Shown here piece by piece: positions 1-7,178 of a stretch of DNA of 16,395 nt. Position 1 is the first letter of the stretch. The number at the start of each line of letters is the position of its first letter. This DNA comes from Candidatus Omnitrophota bacterium (GTDB lineage: Bacteria; Omnitrophota; Gorgyraeia; B26-G9): contig JAGLQQ010000236.1 in NCBI GenBank assembly GCA_023136735.1, positions 1 through 16,395 on the forward strand. The letters are read 5' to 3'. The translations under genes were made by a program, and so were the position numbers. The notes under the pieces were generated by a model. It had not been told where the DNA came from, made no database searches, and was given only the letters and a program-made list of their open reading frames with translations.

Positions 1-16
1 ACTTAAATTTTTTATT

Positions 17-994
17 ATGAAAGTTGCTGTATATCACAATAATAACGATATCCGATTAGAAGAGCGTCCTGTCCCTGAGATAGGTGACGGAGAGCTTCTG
101 GTAAAAGTAATGGCCAGCGGTATCTGCGGAACAGATATAATGCAGTGGTACAGGGTTAAAAAGGGTCCGCGTGTATTGGGTCATGAAATAGCCGGATATG
201 TAGTAACCTCAAATTCCGATCGATTTATAAAAGATGATCGAGTCTTTGTCAGTCACCATGTTCCTTGTAATAGTTGTAAATATTGTTTGTCAGGCAATCA
301 TACTGCTTGTGATGTTCTGCACGCTGGTAATTTTGAGCCTGGTGGGTTTAGTGAATTTATCAGAGCCCCTAAAGAAAATGTTGATTCCGGCACCTATATC
401 CTACCTGATCATGTAACTTATGAAGAAGGCACAATGGTCGAGCCCTTGGCCTGTGTTATCAGAGGACAGCGGATAATTGATGTGCAAAAGGATGATACAA
501 TACTTGTTTTAGGAAGTGGAATCTCAGGGCTTATGAATATAGCGCTTGCAAAATTAAAGGGAGCGCGGGTTATTGCTACTGATATTGATGAATATCGGCT
601 GAGTAAAGCAAGAGAGTTTGGAGCAGATGAAGCAATAAACGCAGGGGATAATATATCGCTAAAGGCAGACAAGGTAATCGTGTGCACCGGGGCCTTTTCG
701 GCAATTGAACAGGCATTTGCGAATATTGATAAAAAAGGCACGATCTTGCTTTTTGCCGTGCCGAAAGAAGATATTAAGATACCAAATGTAGAAGTATGGA
801 GGAACGAGCTCACGATTACTTCATCATATGGAGCAGCGCCGGTTGACCTGGAAGGGGCATTGGGTATAATTAAAAATAAAGATATCCAGGTTGAAAAACT
901 GATATCACATAGATTTTCACTTAAAGATATAGCTCAGGGTTTTAAAATAGCATCTGAAGCTAAAGAATCTTTAAAAGTTATTGTAAACCCGTAG
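17..994 (+). CDS. Zinc-dependent medium-chain alcohol/polyol dehydrogenase
   Basis: This 325-residue protein is a medium-chain dehydrogenase/reductase that would oxidise an alcohol or polyol, or reduce the matching carbonyl, with NAD(P). The N-terminal GroES-like domain carries the catalytic-zinc ligands C37 and H56 with E57, and E142 as a possible further ligand. The structural-zinc cysteines C84, C87, C90 and C98 are all present. The Rossmann domain begins with the glycine motif GSGISG (166-171). An aspartate at 189, after the second beta strand, favours NAD over NADP. The length is slightly short for the family (usually 340-350). It is the first gene of a close-packed run and PEP carboxykinase starts 26 nt downstream. 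Only 16 nt precede the start, so its promoter is outside the window. The sorbitol/threonine dehydrogenase-like group fits, but the substrate cannot be read from sequence. Confidence 0.9.
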   Translation: MKVAVYHNNNDIRLEERPVPEIGDGELLVKVMASGICGTDIMQWYRVKKGPRVLGHEIAGYVVTSNSDRFIKDDRVFVSHHVPCNSCKYCLSGNHTACDVLHAGNFEPGGFSEFIRAPKENVDSGTYILPDHVTYEEGTMVEPLACVIRGQRIIDVQKDDTILVLGSGISGLMNIALAKLKGARVIATDIDEYRLSKAREFGADEAINAGDNISLKADKVIVCTGAFSAIEQAFANIDKKGTILLFAVPKEDIKIPNVEVWRNELTITSSYGAAPVDLEGALGIIKNKDIQVEKLISHRFSLKDIAQGFKIASEAKESLKVIVNP

Positions 995-1020
995 ATTTTA
1001 ATGAAAAGGAGAAGAGCGTA

Positions 1021-2895
1021 ATGAATGAAAAAGTGTTAAGTACTCTAAAAGAAAAGTGTAGTTTGGAGAATATGAAAAAATTGATGGATTTAAATAATCC
1101 GGAAGTTTTAAGGTTTATTGAAGAATATGTGGAATTATGTAATCCCGATTCTGTTTTTATCAGGACTGATTCAGCAAAGGATATTGATCATATCCGAAAT
1201 CGTTCTAAAGAACTTGGAGAAGAAATTGCTTTGAATGCAAAGGGTCATACCATGCATTTTGATAGTATGAAGGATCAGGCCCGGGATAAAGCAAATACTA
1301 AATTTTTGGTGACACCAGATATGAAGTTCGGCGCGCATATACATTCCACAGAACGTAATGCCGGGCTTGCTGAGGTAAAGGGATTTCTCAAAGATATAAT
1401 GGTAGGCAAGCAGATGTATATACTTTTTATGTGCCTTGGCCCTGTTAATTCTGATTTTTCCATATATGCAGTGCAGATAACTGATTCAGCTTATGTTGCG
1501 CATTCAGAAGATATCCTTTATCGTCCGGCATATGAGGCATTTAAATCTAAGGATAAGGAGATAGAATTCTTTAAATATGTGCATTCTGCCGGAGAGCTTG
1601 AGAATAATGTGAGTAAAAATGTTGATAAGCGAAGAGTTTATATGGATCTGGTTGACGGTATTGTTTTTACTACTAATACTCAATATGCGGGTAATACAGT
1701 AGGACTTAAAAAGCTTTCTCTGCGTCTTGCGATTAATAAAGCAGATAAAGAAGGCTGGCTAGCAGAGCATATGTTTCTTCTGGGGGTAAAAGGCCCGAAT
1801 GGTAGAAAATCTTATTTTACAGGTGCATATCCCAGTGCTTGTGGAAAAACTTCTACATGTATGGTAAAGGGCGAGGGTATCGTCGGAGATGATATTGCTT
1901 ATTTGCGCAAAAAAGACGGAAGTGTTTATGCTGTAAATGTAGAGCGCGGGATATTCGGAATAATCAAAGATGTAAATTCAAAAGATGATCCGTTGATTTG
2001 GGATGTGCTTACAACAGAAGGGGAAGTAATATTTTCAAACGTTTTAAATAAAGAGGGTGTTCCTTATTGGCAGGGAGATGGACGGAAAATGCCTGATTCA
2101 GGTGTCAATTATTCAGGAGATTGGATTAAAGGCAAAAAAGACGCAAATAATAAAGAAATTCTTTATTCGCATAGTAATGCCCGCTACACTATCCCAATAA
2201 AAACACTAAAAAATTGTGATGCTAAACTGGAAGACCCTCAGGGCGCAAAGGTCGACGGTATTATTTACGGCGGCAGGGATTCTGACACATGGCCTCCGGT
2301 ATTCCAGAGCCTTGATTGGGCGCATGGTGTGGTGACTTTGGCCAGCTCTCTGGAATCAGAAACAACTTCTGCTACTATTGGACAGGAGGGTGTACGCAAT
2401 TTCTGTTTAATGGCAAATCTTGACTTTTTGTCGATTCCAGTCGGCAACTATATTCAAAACCATCTTAAATTCGTTGATGATATAACTGATAAGCCGATAA
2501 TTTTTGGCGCGAATTATTTTTTGAAAGATAAAGATGGACAGTATATAAGTGGTAAACATGATAAACGAGTTTGGCTTAAGTGGATGGAACTAAGAGTTCA
2601 CGGAGATGTCGAGGTTATAGAAACTCCGATTGGGTTATTACCTAAATATGAAGACATTCAACGCCTTTTTAAAGAAGTTTTGGATATTGATTTCACAAAA
2701 GATGATTACAATAACTTCTTTAAGATCAGAGTTAAAGAAAATATCTCTAAGATTGATCGCATACTTGAGGTTTATAAAAATCAGGTTGTTGATGCTCCAG
2801 AGGTACTGTTTGCATTATTAAATGATCAGAAAAAGCGTCTTGTTGATGCGCAGAAAAAATATGGCGATTATATAGAGCCGGAAAAATTTAATTGA
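1021..2895 (+). CDS. pckG: Phosphoenolpyruvate carboxykinase (GTP)
   Basis: GTP-dependent PEP carboxykinase interconverts oxaloacetate plus GTP with PEP, CO2 and GDP in the cytosol, linking the TCA-cycle pool to gluconeogenesis. The 624-residue length suits the GTP class (about 600), not the ATP class (about 530). The kinase P-loop SACGKTST (272-279) contains C274, the mobile-loop cysteine typical of GTP enzymes. The metal-binding GDDIAYL stretch follows it, and further on come SNARYTIP and GGRDSDTWPP. A strong Shine-Dalgarno, AAAAGGAG (1004-1011), sits 9 nt before the ATG. The gene ends 29 nt before the purC ATG, consistent with an operon. With enolase and the phosphohexomutase also in the window, a gluconeogenic role is plausible, although the enzyme can run anaplerotically in fermenters. 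Confidence 0.95.
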   Translation: MNEKVLSTLKEKCSLENMKKLMDLNNPEVLRFIEEYVELCNPDSVFIRTDSAKDIDHIRNRSKELGEEIALNAKGHTMHFDSMKDQARDKANTKFLVTPDMKFGAHIHSTERNAGLAEVKGFLKDIMVGKQMYILFMCLGPVNSDFSIYAVQITDSAYVAHSEDILYRPAYEAFKSKDKEIEFFKYVHSAGELENNVSKNVDKRRVYMDLVDGIVFTTNTQYAGNTVGLKKLSLRLAINKADKEGWLAEHMFLLGVKGPNGRKSYFTGAYPSACGKTSTCMVKGEGIVGDDIAYLRKKDGSVYAVNVERGIFGIIKDVNSKDDPLIWDVLTTEGEVIFSNVLNKEGVPYWQGDGRKMPDSGVNYSGDWIKGKKDANNKEILYSHSNARYTIPIKTLKNCDAKLEDPQGAKVDGIIYGGRDSDTWPPVFQSLDWAHGVVTLASSLESETTSATIGQEGVRNFCLMANLDFLSIPVGNYIQNHLKFVDDITDKPIIFGANYFLKDKDGQYISGKHDKRVWLKWMELRVHGDVEVIETPIGLLPKYEDIQRLFKEVLDIDFTKDDYNNFFKIRVKENISKIDRILEVYKNQVVDAPEVLFALLNDQKKRLVDAQKKYGDYIEPEKFN

Positions 2896-2924
2896 TATCA
2901 AAAAATATTGATTGGAGGATTATC

Positions 2925-3809
2925 ATGACACAAAATGCAATGACTACGATAGAATTAAAAGACATACCGTTTTTTAAGCGTGGTAAAGTAAGAGAAATTT
3001 ATGATCTGGATGATAAGCTTTTGATTATATCATCAGACCGGATTTCCTGTTTTGATGTTATTCTTCCTACTGCGATACCGGGCAAAGGTGAGGTTCTTAC
3101 AAAGGTTTCCGAATTTTGGTTTGATTTCACAAAAGATATTATCCCGCATCATTTGATTACAGCAAATGTCGAAGAATTTCCTCAAAGCTTGGCTAAATAC
3201 AAAGATGTGTTAAGAGGCCGCTCAATGTTAGTAAAAAAAACAGAGCCTTTATCAGTGGAATGTGTCGTTCGAGGATATTTGTCTGGTTCGGGATGGAAGG
3301 ACTATAAAAAAACCGGAGCAATTTGCGGGATTAAACTGCCTGAGGGATTGAAAGAATCAGATAAACTGCCTGAAGTGATTTTTACGCCTTCAACAAAAGC
3401 AGAAGTTGGCCATGATGAAAATGTTTCACAGGAATATATTGAGAAACAGATAGGCAAGCAAACGACTGATAAATTAAAAGAATTGAGTATTGCTATTTAT
3501 ACAAAGGCGCGTGATTATGCTGAAAAACATGGTATTATTATAGCGGACACCAAATTTGAATTTGGAAAACTCGGCGATGAAATCATACTTATTGATGAGG
3601 TTTTGACTCCTGATTCTTCCCGCTTTTGGCCGCTGGATGAATATACTCCAGGTAAAAGTCAGCCAAGTTTTGATAAGCAATTTGTCAGAGATTATCTTGA
3701 AACGCTTGACTGGGATAAAACACCTCCTGGCCCGCAGCTTCCTGATGAAATTGTAGCTAAAACAAAAGATAAGTATTTGCAAGCACTAAACATCTTAACC
3801 AAGAGTTAA
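2925..3809 (+). CDS. purC: Phosphoribosylaminoimidazole-succinocarboxamide synthase (SAICAR synthase)
   Basis: SAICAR synthase joins CAIR and aspartate using ATP in purine biosynthesis. Recognisable blocks are RGKVREIYD (19-27), SSDRISCFDV (36-45), a VVRGYLSGSGW block, a FTPSTKAEVGHDE block, ADTKFEFG and DEVLTPDSSRFWP. The start is set at 2925 because GGAGGA (2914-2919) lies 5 nt upstream of that ATG. An in-frame ATG at 2892 would overlap the PEPCK stop, lacks a ribosome site and would add 11 unconserved residues. At 294 residues this is the longer ADE1-like form; E. coli PurC is about 237. The neighbours are PEPCK upstream and a two-CW protein downstream, so this is not a classical pur operon; purN lies about 6.3 kb away. 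Confidence 0.95.
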   Translation: MTQNAMTTIELKDIPFFKRGKVREIYDLDDKLLIISSDRISCFDVILPTAIPGKGEVLTKVSEFWFDFTKDIIPHHLITANVEEFPQSLAKYKDVLRGRSMLVKKTEPLSVECVVRGYLSGSGWKDYKKTGAICGIKLPEGLKESDKLPEVIFTPSTKAEVGHDENVSQEYIEKQIGKQTTDKLKELSIAIYTKARDYAEKHGIIIADTKFEFGKLGDEIILIDEVLTPDSSRFWPLDEYTPGKSQPSFDKQFVRDYLETLDWDKTPPGPQLPDEIVAKTKDKYLQALNILTKS

Positions 3810-3843
3810 GATATTACTTTAATGTTTTGAAAGAGATTAGTGG

Positions 3844-4179
3844 ATGAAGAGGCATATTGATAGATGTTGGGAGCATATGAGATGCTCGGAAGAACGGACA
3901 TGCTCAGCTTATCCTGATAAGGGACAAGTATGCTGGGAGGTCGCAGGCACAATGCAGAACAATGAGGCTCATAAAAGACTTGAAAAGCAGGCGAAAATGG
4001 CGCGACAGGAAGGTCGCGATATGACGGAGCAGGAGATGCTTTTGCTTCATCCTTCAAAAGTGGCTAAGCTTTGCAAATATGTTGAACGCTATGGATCTTG
4101 TAAGTGCTGTCCTTATTACCAGTACGTAGAAAAAATGGACAAAACGATGAAGATCAGAAGGAATTTTGATGCTTTTTAA
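3844..4179 (+). CDS. Two-CW domain cysteine-rich small protein
   Basis: This 111-residue, probably cytosolic protein has no signal peptide. Its N-terminal half shows the pattern CW (8-9), C14, C20, CW (30-31), matching the two-CW domain family. That family is often found near chemotaxis or signalling genes and has no established biochemical role. The C-terminal half has a second cysteine cluster, C77, C86, C88 and C89, followed by PYYQY. Eight cysteines in two clusters suggest metal binding or redox sensing, which is inference. The middle (about 40-70) is charged and probably helical. The gene starts 34 nt after purC, with AAAGAG (3830-3835) as a weak ribosome site. Its stop overlaps the convergent maf stop by 4 nt, so there is no room for a terminator between them. 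Confidence 0.75.
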   Translation: MKRHIDRCWEHMRCSEERTCSAYPDKGQVCWEVAGTMQNNEAHKRLEKQAKMARQEGRDMTEQEMLLLHPSKVAKLCKYVERYGSCKCCPYYQYVEKMDKTMKIRRNFDAF

Positions 4180-4760
4180 TGCCTCTGTTTTAGAGTCCCC
4201 ATTTTTATATTGAATTCCAGAAGTATTTTGCGCAAGTTATTAATAGGCAGCCCTACTACATTATAAAAATCCCCTTCAATTCTCCTTATGAACATATCTG
4301 ATTTTTCCTGTATGGCGTATGCTCCGGCTTTATCATGATTTTTTTTTGAAAGCATGAGAATCTGAGGAGAGGATAATTTCCTTGTGAAAATAGTTGATTT
4401 TTCTATGTCTACTATTTTTCTGTTTTCTTTGGTGTTAATGACTGCTATTGCTGTGAAAACAAAATGTTTTGTTCCGTTTAGAGCAGAAAGAATAGCTTGG
4501 GCATCGCGGATGTTTTTTGGCTTCCCGAATATTTTATTATTAAGAACAACGATTGTATCAGCGGCGATTATTATGGCATTGCCTTGCGTTGAGGCTATGT
4601 TTTCAGCCTTAGAGAGTGCAAGGCTGAGGCAGTAGTGTTCAACCGAGGTGCAGGTGTTTGGACCTTCTGTGATTTTGCTAGGCTTTACAGAGATGTTAAG
4701 GCCAGCTTTTTCTAAAAGTTCTTTGCGTCTTGGGGATGCAGAGGCAAGAATGATTTTCAT
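4176..4760 (-). CDS. maf: Maf family nucleotide pyrophosphatase
   Basis: Maf proteins hydrolyse non-canonical or surplus nucleoside triphosphates such as dTTP, UTP or modified bases, and are linked to septum formation. The 194-residue protein has the N-terminal motif ASASPRRKELL (6-16). AADTIV (66-71) carries the catalytic aspartate D68, and GKP follows (79-81). LNGTKHFVFT (94-103), DKAGAYAIQ (143-151) and IEGDFYNVVGLP (161-172) complete the fold. The gene begins 2 nt after the stop of the upstream PpiD-like gene, so translational coupling is likely. Whether it is the dTTP/UTP type (YhdE-like) or the m7GTP type (YceF-like) is uncertain. The end converges with the two-CW gene, sharing the bases TTAA. 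Confidence 0.93.
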   Translation of the reverse strand: MKIILASASPRRKELLEKAGLNISVKPSKITEGPNTCTSVEHYCLSLALSKAENIASTQGNAIIIAADTIVVLNNKIFGKPKNIRDAQAILSALNGTKHFVFTAIAVINTKENRKIVDIEKSTIFTRKLSSPQILMLSKKNHDKAGAYAIQEKSDMFIRRIEGDFYNVVGLPINNLRKILLEFNIKMGTLKQRH

Positions 4761-4762
4761 AA

Positions 4763-6367
4763 CTATTGTTGAACTTTATCAAGATAAGTTTGAGCATTTG
4801 CTTTGAGTTTAATATCCTCAAACCAATTATTTAGAAATTCCGCTTTCTTAGTGTTAAGAACTTTTCTTGAGTATTCTGTTCTTTTCTCCTCGAATTTTTC
4901 CATATCCAATGGTTTTATTTCATTTAAACTGATTAAACAAAACCCTGATTGTGTTTTAATTAAGGCTGATAGATCATCTTTCTTAAGCTGTAGCGCAGCT
5001 GCAGAAAACTCTTTGCTTAAGCCCAGTTCAGGAATATATCCTGCTCGAGTTATATTGTCGGCTTTTTTTACAGCAAAGCCTAGCTCAAGTGAAGCATCTT
5101 CAAAACTAATTTTCTTCGTATTCATAAGGTCAATAAGTTCTGTGCGTACTTGCTCGCTTTTTTGACGGGCAAGAACTTGTGACTGTGATTCTATATAGTG
5201 TTTTCTTACCTCAGTTGACACCTCAGCATATTCGGGGATATAAGGTCCAATTTTTTTAATAGGTTTTAAAATATAAAGAGCAGTAGGTGTTTTAATTATT
5301 TGACTTACTTCTCCTGGTTTTAAGGAGAATGCCGCTTTTAGAAAAGGAAAACTTAAACCGATTTCCGGGATTTGATCAAACATAGAAAAAGGACCGGTTT
5401 CTTTCGCAATAAGATTGTGTTCTTTGGCCACATCATCAAAATTTACATCTCCGTATAGTGTATTCATAATAGTTCGCGAAAGGCCGGTGGCTTGGTTAAT
5501 CATTTCTTTTTCAAGTAACTTAACTTTTATTGATTCTGATACCGCTGTGATGGCTTTATATTCTATGGCAGCTTCCTTGTTATCATTAGTTTGTTCCAGT
5601 TTAAACTCATCTTTATTGTTGTCATAATATTTTTTTATTCGTTCGTCAGTTATTAGAGTTGTTTCCTTGAATTGCTCCAGCTTTATTTGGATATATTTGA
5701 CGTTGACTTGCTCCTGTGTTCTGAATTTCTCTTTATTATGTTCATAATAACCTTTAATGTCATCTTCGTTATCAATCAAAACTGCTTCTTGGAAAGTCTT
5801 GGGCTCGATGAGTAGATAAGAAGCAGAGGCTTGTTCAAATTCTTGTCTATAAGCATTTTCAACTTCCAAATCACTGACGATAAGATTTTCTGTCAGTTTT
5901 GCCATAAACTTGTTTATCATGATAGAGTGTTTAACCCCACTTTCAAACTCAGATGGAGATTGCTGGAAAACACGGGCAATAATCATGGCATAGTTTTCAG
6001 GCGCCAAATCAGCATATTTAAATATCGGTAGATTCCTGATGAACTTAAGTATCTCTTTATTGCTTATTTTTATATTTTCCTTTTTTGCTGCTTCTAGAAT
6101 AATTAATCGTGTCCAGGTTTGTTCGTCTAAGTTGTTGTATTGCTCTGGCTGTTCTCCGTATTGCATCCAAAGCTCATTACGTATAGCATGTTTTTCTGAA
6201 GAAAAATCCTTCCAGGCTACTTTTTTATTGAAAACCTTTCCCGCAAATCCACTTTTACGGTTCTTCACTGCACTGGCGATATTCCAAAGTACAAAAGCGG
6301 GCACAATAACTATCGCAACGCTCCAGACTATTGTTTTAGTGTATTTTCTTAAATTTTTAAAAATCAT
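4763..6367 (-). CDS. SurA/PpiD-like membrane-anchored peptidyl-prolyl isomerase
   Basis: This 534-residue protein has the architecture of a PpiD/SurA folding factor acting on the periplasmic side of the inner membrane. A single hydrophobic anchor spans about 12-34 after a short basic cytosolic N-terminus, giving an N-in, C-out topology. A helical SurA_N-type chaperone region follows (about 50-170), with repeated lysine- and glutamate-rich helices. A parvulin-like region lies around 300-380, including GDVNFDDVAKEH and a segment resembling the family's LKPGEVSQII. A second, more degenerate parvulin-like repeat lies near the C-terminus (about 425-490). As with E. coli PpiD, isomerase activity cannot be assumed. 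AGGAGGA (6378-6372) precedes the ATG by 4-5 nt. It is the first gene of the minus-strand pair with maf. Confidence 0.82.
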   Translation of the reverse strand: MIFKNLRKYTKTIVWSVAIVIVPAFVLWNIASAVKNRKSGFAGKVFNKKVAWKDFSSEKHAIRNELWMQYGEQPEQYNNLDEQTWTRLIILEAAKKENIKISNKEILKFIRNLPIFKYADLAPENYAMIIARVFQQSPSEFESGVKHSIMINKFMAKLTENLIVSDLEVENAYRQEFEQASASYLLIEPKTFQEAVLIDNEDDIKGYYEHNKEKFRTQEQVNVKYIQIKLEQFKETTLITDERIKKYYDNNKDEFKLEQTNDNKEAAIEYKAITAVSESIKVKLLEKEMINQATGLSRTIMNTLYGDVNFDDVAKEHNLIAKETGPFSMFDQIPEIGLSFPFLKAAFSLKPGEVSQIIKTPTALYILKPIKKIGPYIPEYAEVSTEVRKHYIESQSQVLARQKSEQVRTELIDLMNTKKISFEDASLELGFAVKKADNITRAGYIPELGLSKEFSAAALQLKKDDLSALIKTQSGFCLISLNEIKPLDMEKFEEKRTEYSRKVLNTKKAEFLNNWFEDIKLKANAQTYLDKVQQ

Positions 6368-6405
6368 ATTTTCCTCCTAAAATTTAACTCTTAATAATGA
6401 CAGTA

Positions 6406-6437
6406 AGTTCTGCTTTTGTGGTATAAGCAGTAGAACT
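6406..6437 (-). promoter_or_regulatory. Imperfect hairpin in the leader of the PpiD-like mRNA
   Basis: CTGCTT (6410-6415) pairs with AAGCAG (6425-6430). The stem then continues, across a 3-nt bulge (6431-6433), with AGTT (6406-6409) and AACT (6434-6437). There is no U-run, so it is not a standard terminator. It could be a leader structure or chance in AT-rich DNA. Confidence 0.25.
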
Positions 6438-6463
6438 AATTCAATTACTTTAAATGTTCATTC

Positions 6464-6492
6464 AGTATAACGAAAAAATTATAATTTTGCAA
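6464..6492 (-). promoter_or_regulatory. Candidate sigma70 promoter for the PpiD-like gene and maf
   Basis: Reading the minus strand, TTGCAA (6492-6487) and TATACT (6469-6464) are separated by exactly 17 nt. Transcription would start near 6457 and leave a leader of about 90 nt before the ATG at 6367. The leader contains an imperfect hairpin at 6406-6437. Assignment is by consensus match and spacing only. Confidence 0.5.
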
Positions 6493-6497
6493 ATTTT

Positions 6498-6526
6498 TTG
6501 ACAAAAGTCTGTATGTGTGGTAATTT
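6498..6526 (+). promoter_or_regulatory. Strong candidate promoter upstream of the aldolase remnant
   Basis: The consensus -35 TTGACA (6498-6503) is followed by a 17-nt spacer and TAATTT (6521-6526). A TG at 6518-6519 gives an extended -10. Transcription would begin near 6533, only a few bases before the ATG at 6539. The promoter looks intact although the first gene behind it is broken. It could still drive the UroD-family gene downstream. Confidence 0.6.
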
Positions 6527-6538
6527 TTAAAATTAGAT

Positions 6539-7158
6539 ATGGATAAATATAAAGAGTTTATAAATACTCACCTTTACTGGCCAGAGAGATGGGCTTGTGC
6601 ACGGATCTTCCGGGAATAATAGTGTCAAGCAGGGCAGATCTATGTTAATTAAGGCCAGCGGTTGTTTTATGGAGGAAGCAAAGCGAGAAGATTTCGTGGG
6701 TGTTGGCATTGATACACTAAGTTGTAAACAAAAATCTTCCCGGCCAAGTTGTGAATTCAGAATGCATGCTTTTTATTATAGACAGCGTCCGGATACTAAA
6801 TGCGTTATACATGTACCCAATATATGCTACTACGTTAGCAGCCTGTTTTGTAAAGCCAAAACTTATTGGACCTGAATTTATTTTGGGCATTGGTTCTGAT
6901 ATCGGGGTTATAGATTATATATATCCCGGGACAGAAAAGCTGGCAAGTAAAGCGGGGCAGGTTATTGAAAAAAGTAATGTTATATATTTGAAGAATCCTG
7001 GATTACTTAGTGTTGGCAGGGATTCGAAAGAAGCGTATACCCGGACAATACTAGCTGAGCAAATGGCAAAGATGCCGGCGATATCTTTGTCTATGGGGAG
7101 AAACATCAAAGCTTTAAATGCCAAGCAGATCAGTATGCTTTTAAAAACGATATCATAG
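6539..7158 (+). pseudogene. Class II aldolase/adducin-family gene broken by two frameshifts
   Basis: Three reading-frame pieces together give one class II (FucA/RhaD-like) aldolase domain. Piece one starts MDKYKEFINTHL (6539 to about 6575). Piece two contains TGQRDGLVHG, SGNNSVK, MLIKASG and RPSCEFRMH (about 6576-6815). Piece three contains IYATTLA, IYPGTEKLA and the C-terminus, ending at 7158. The first break is explained by one extra T in the run at 6573-6575. The second is explained by loss of two bases near 6811-6816, exactly at the zinc-binding H-x-H-P motif. Undoing both gives 621 nt, or 206 residues plus stop, the normal family length. The glutamate before the RMH motif survives. The later zinc-ligand histidine, normally in an NHG motif, reads as proline (NPG, codons 6994-7002). 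Real decay seems likelier than sequencing error, though errors in an assembly remain possible. Confidence 0.8.
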
Positions 7159-7178
7159 GGGATGGCACAGAGTGATTT

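Noticed and set aside
418..813. 131-codon open frame on the minus strand inside the dehydrogenase gene
   Set aside because: It is antisense to a well-conserved enzyme, has no ribosome site and no family resemblance. The same holds for other antisense frames, such as those at 3474-3782, 9546-9980 and 13443-13691.
2892..2924. Longer purC start at 2892
   Set aside because: It overlaps the PEPCK stop, lacks a ribosome site, and the ATG at 2925 has GGAGGA at ideal spacing.
6597..6875. Two separate small genes at 6597-6875 and 6751-7158
   Set aside because: Both are pieces of one class II aldolase domain in different frames. Their motifs join without loss once two small indels are undone.
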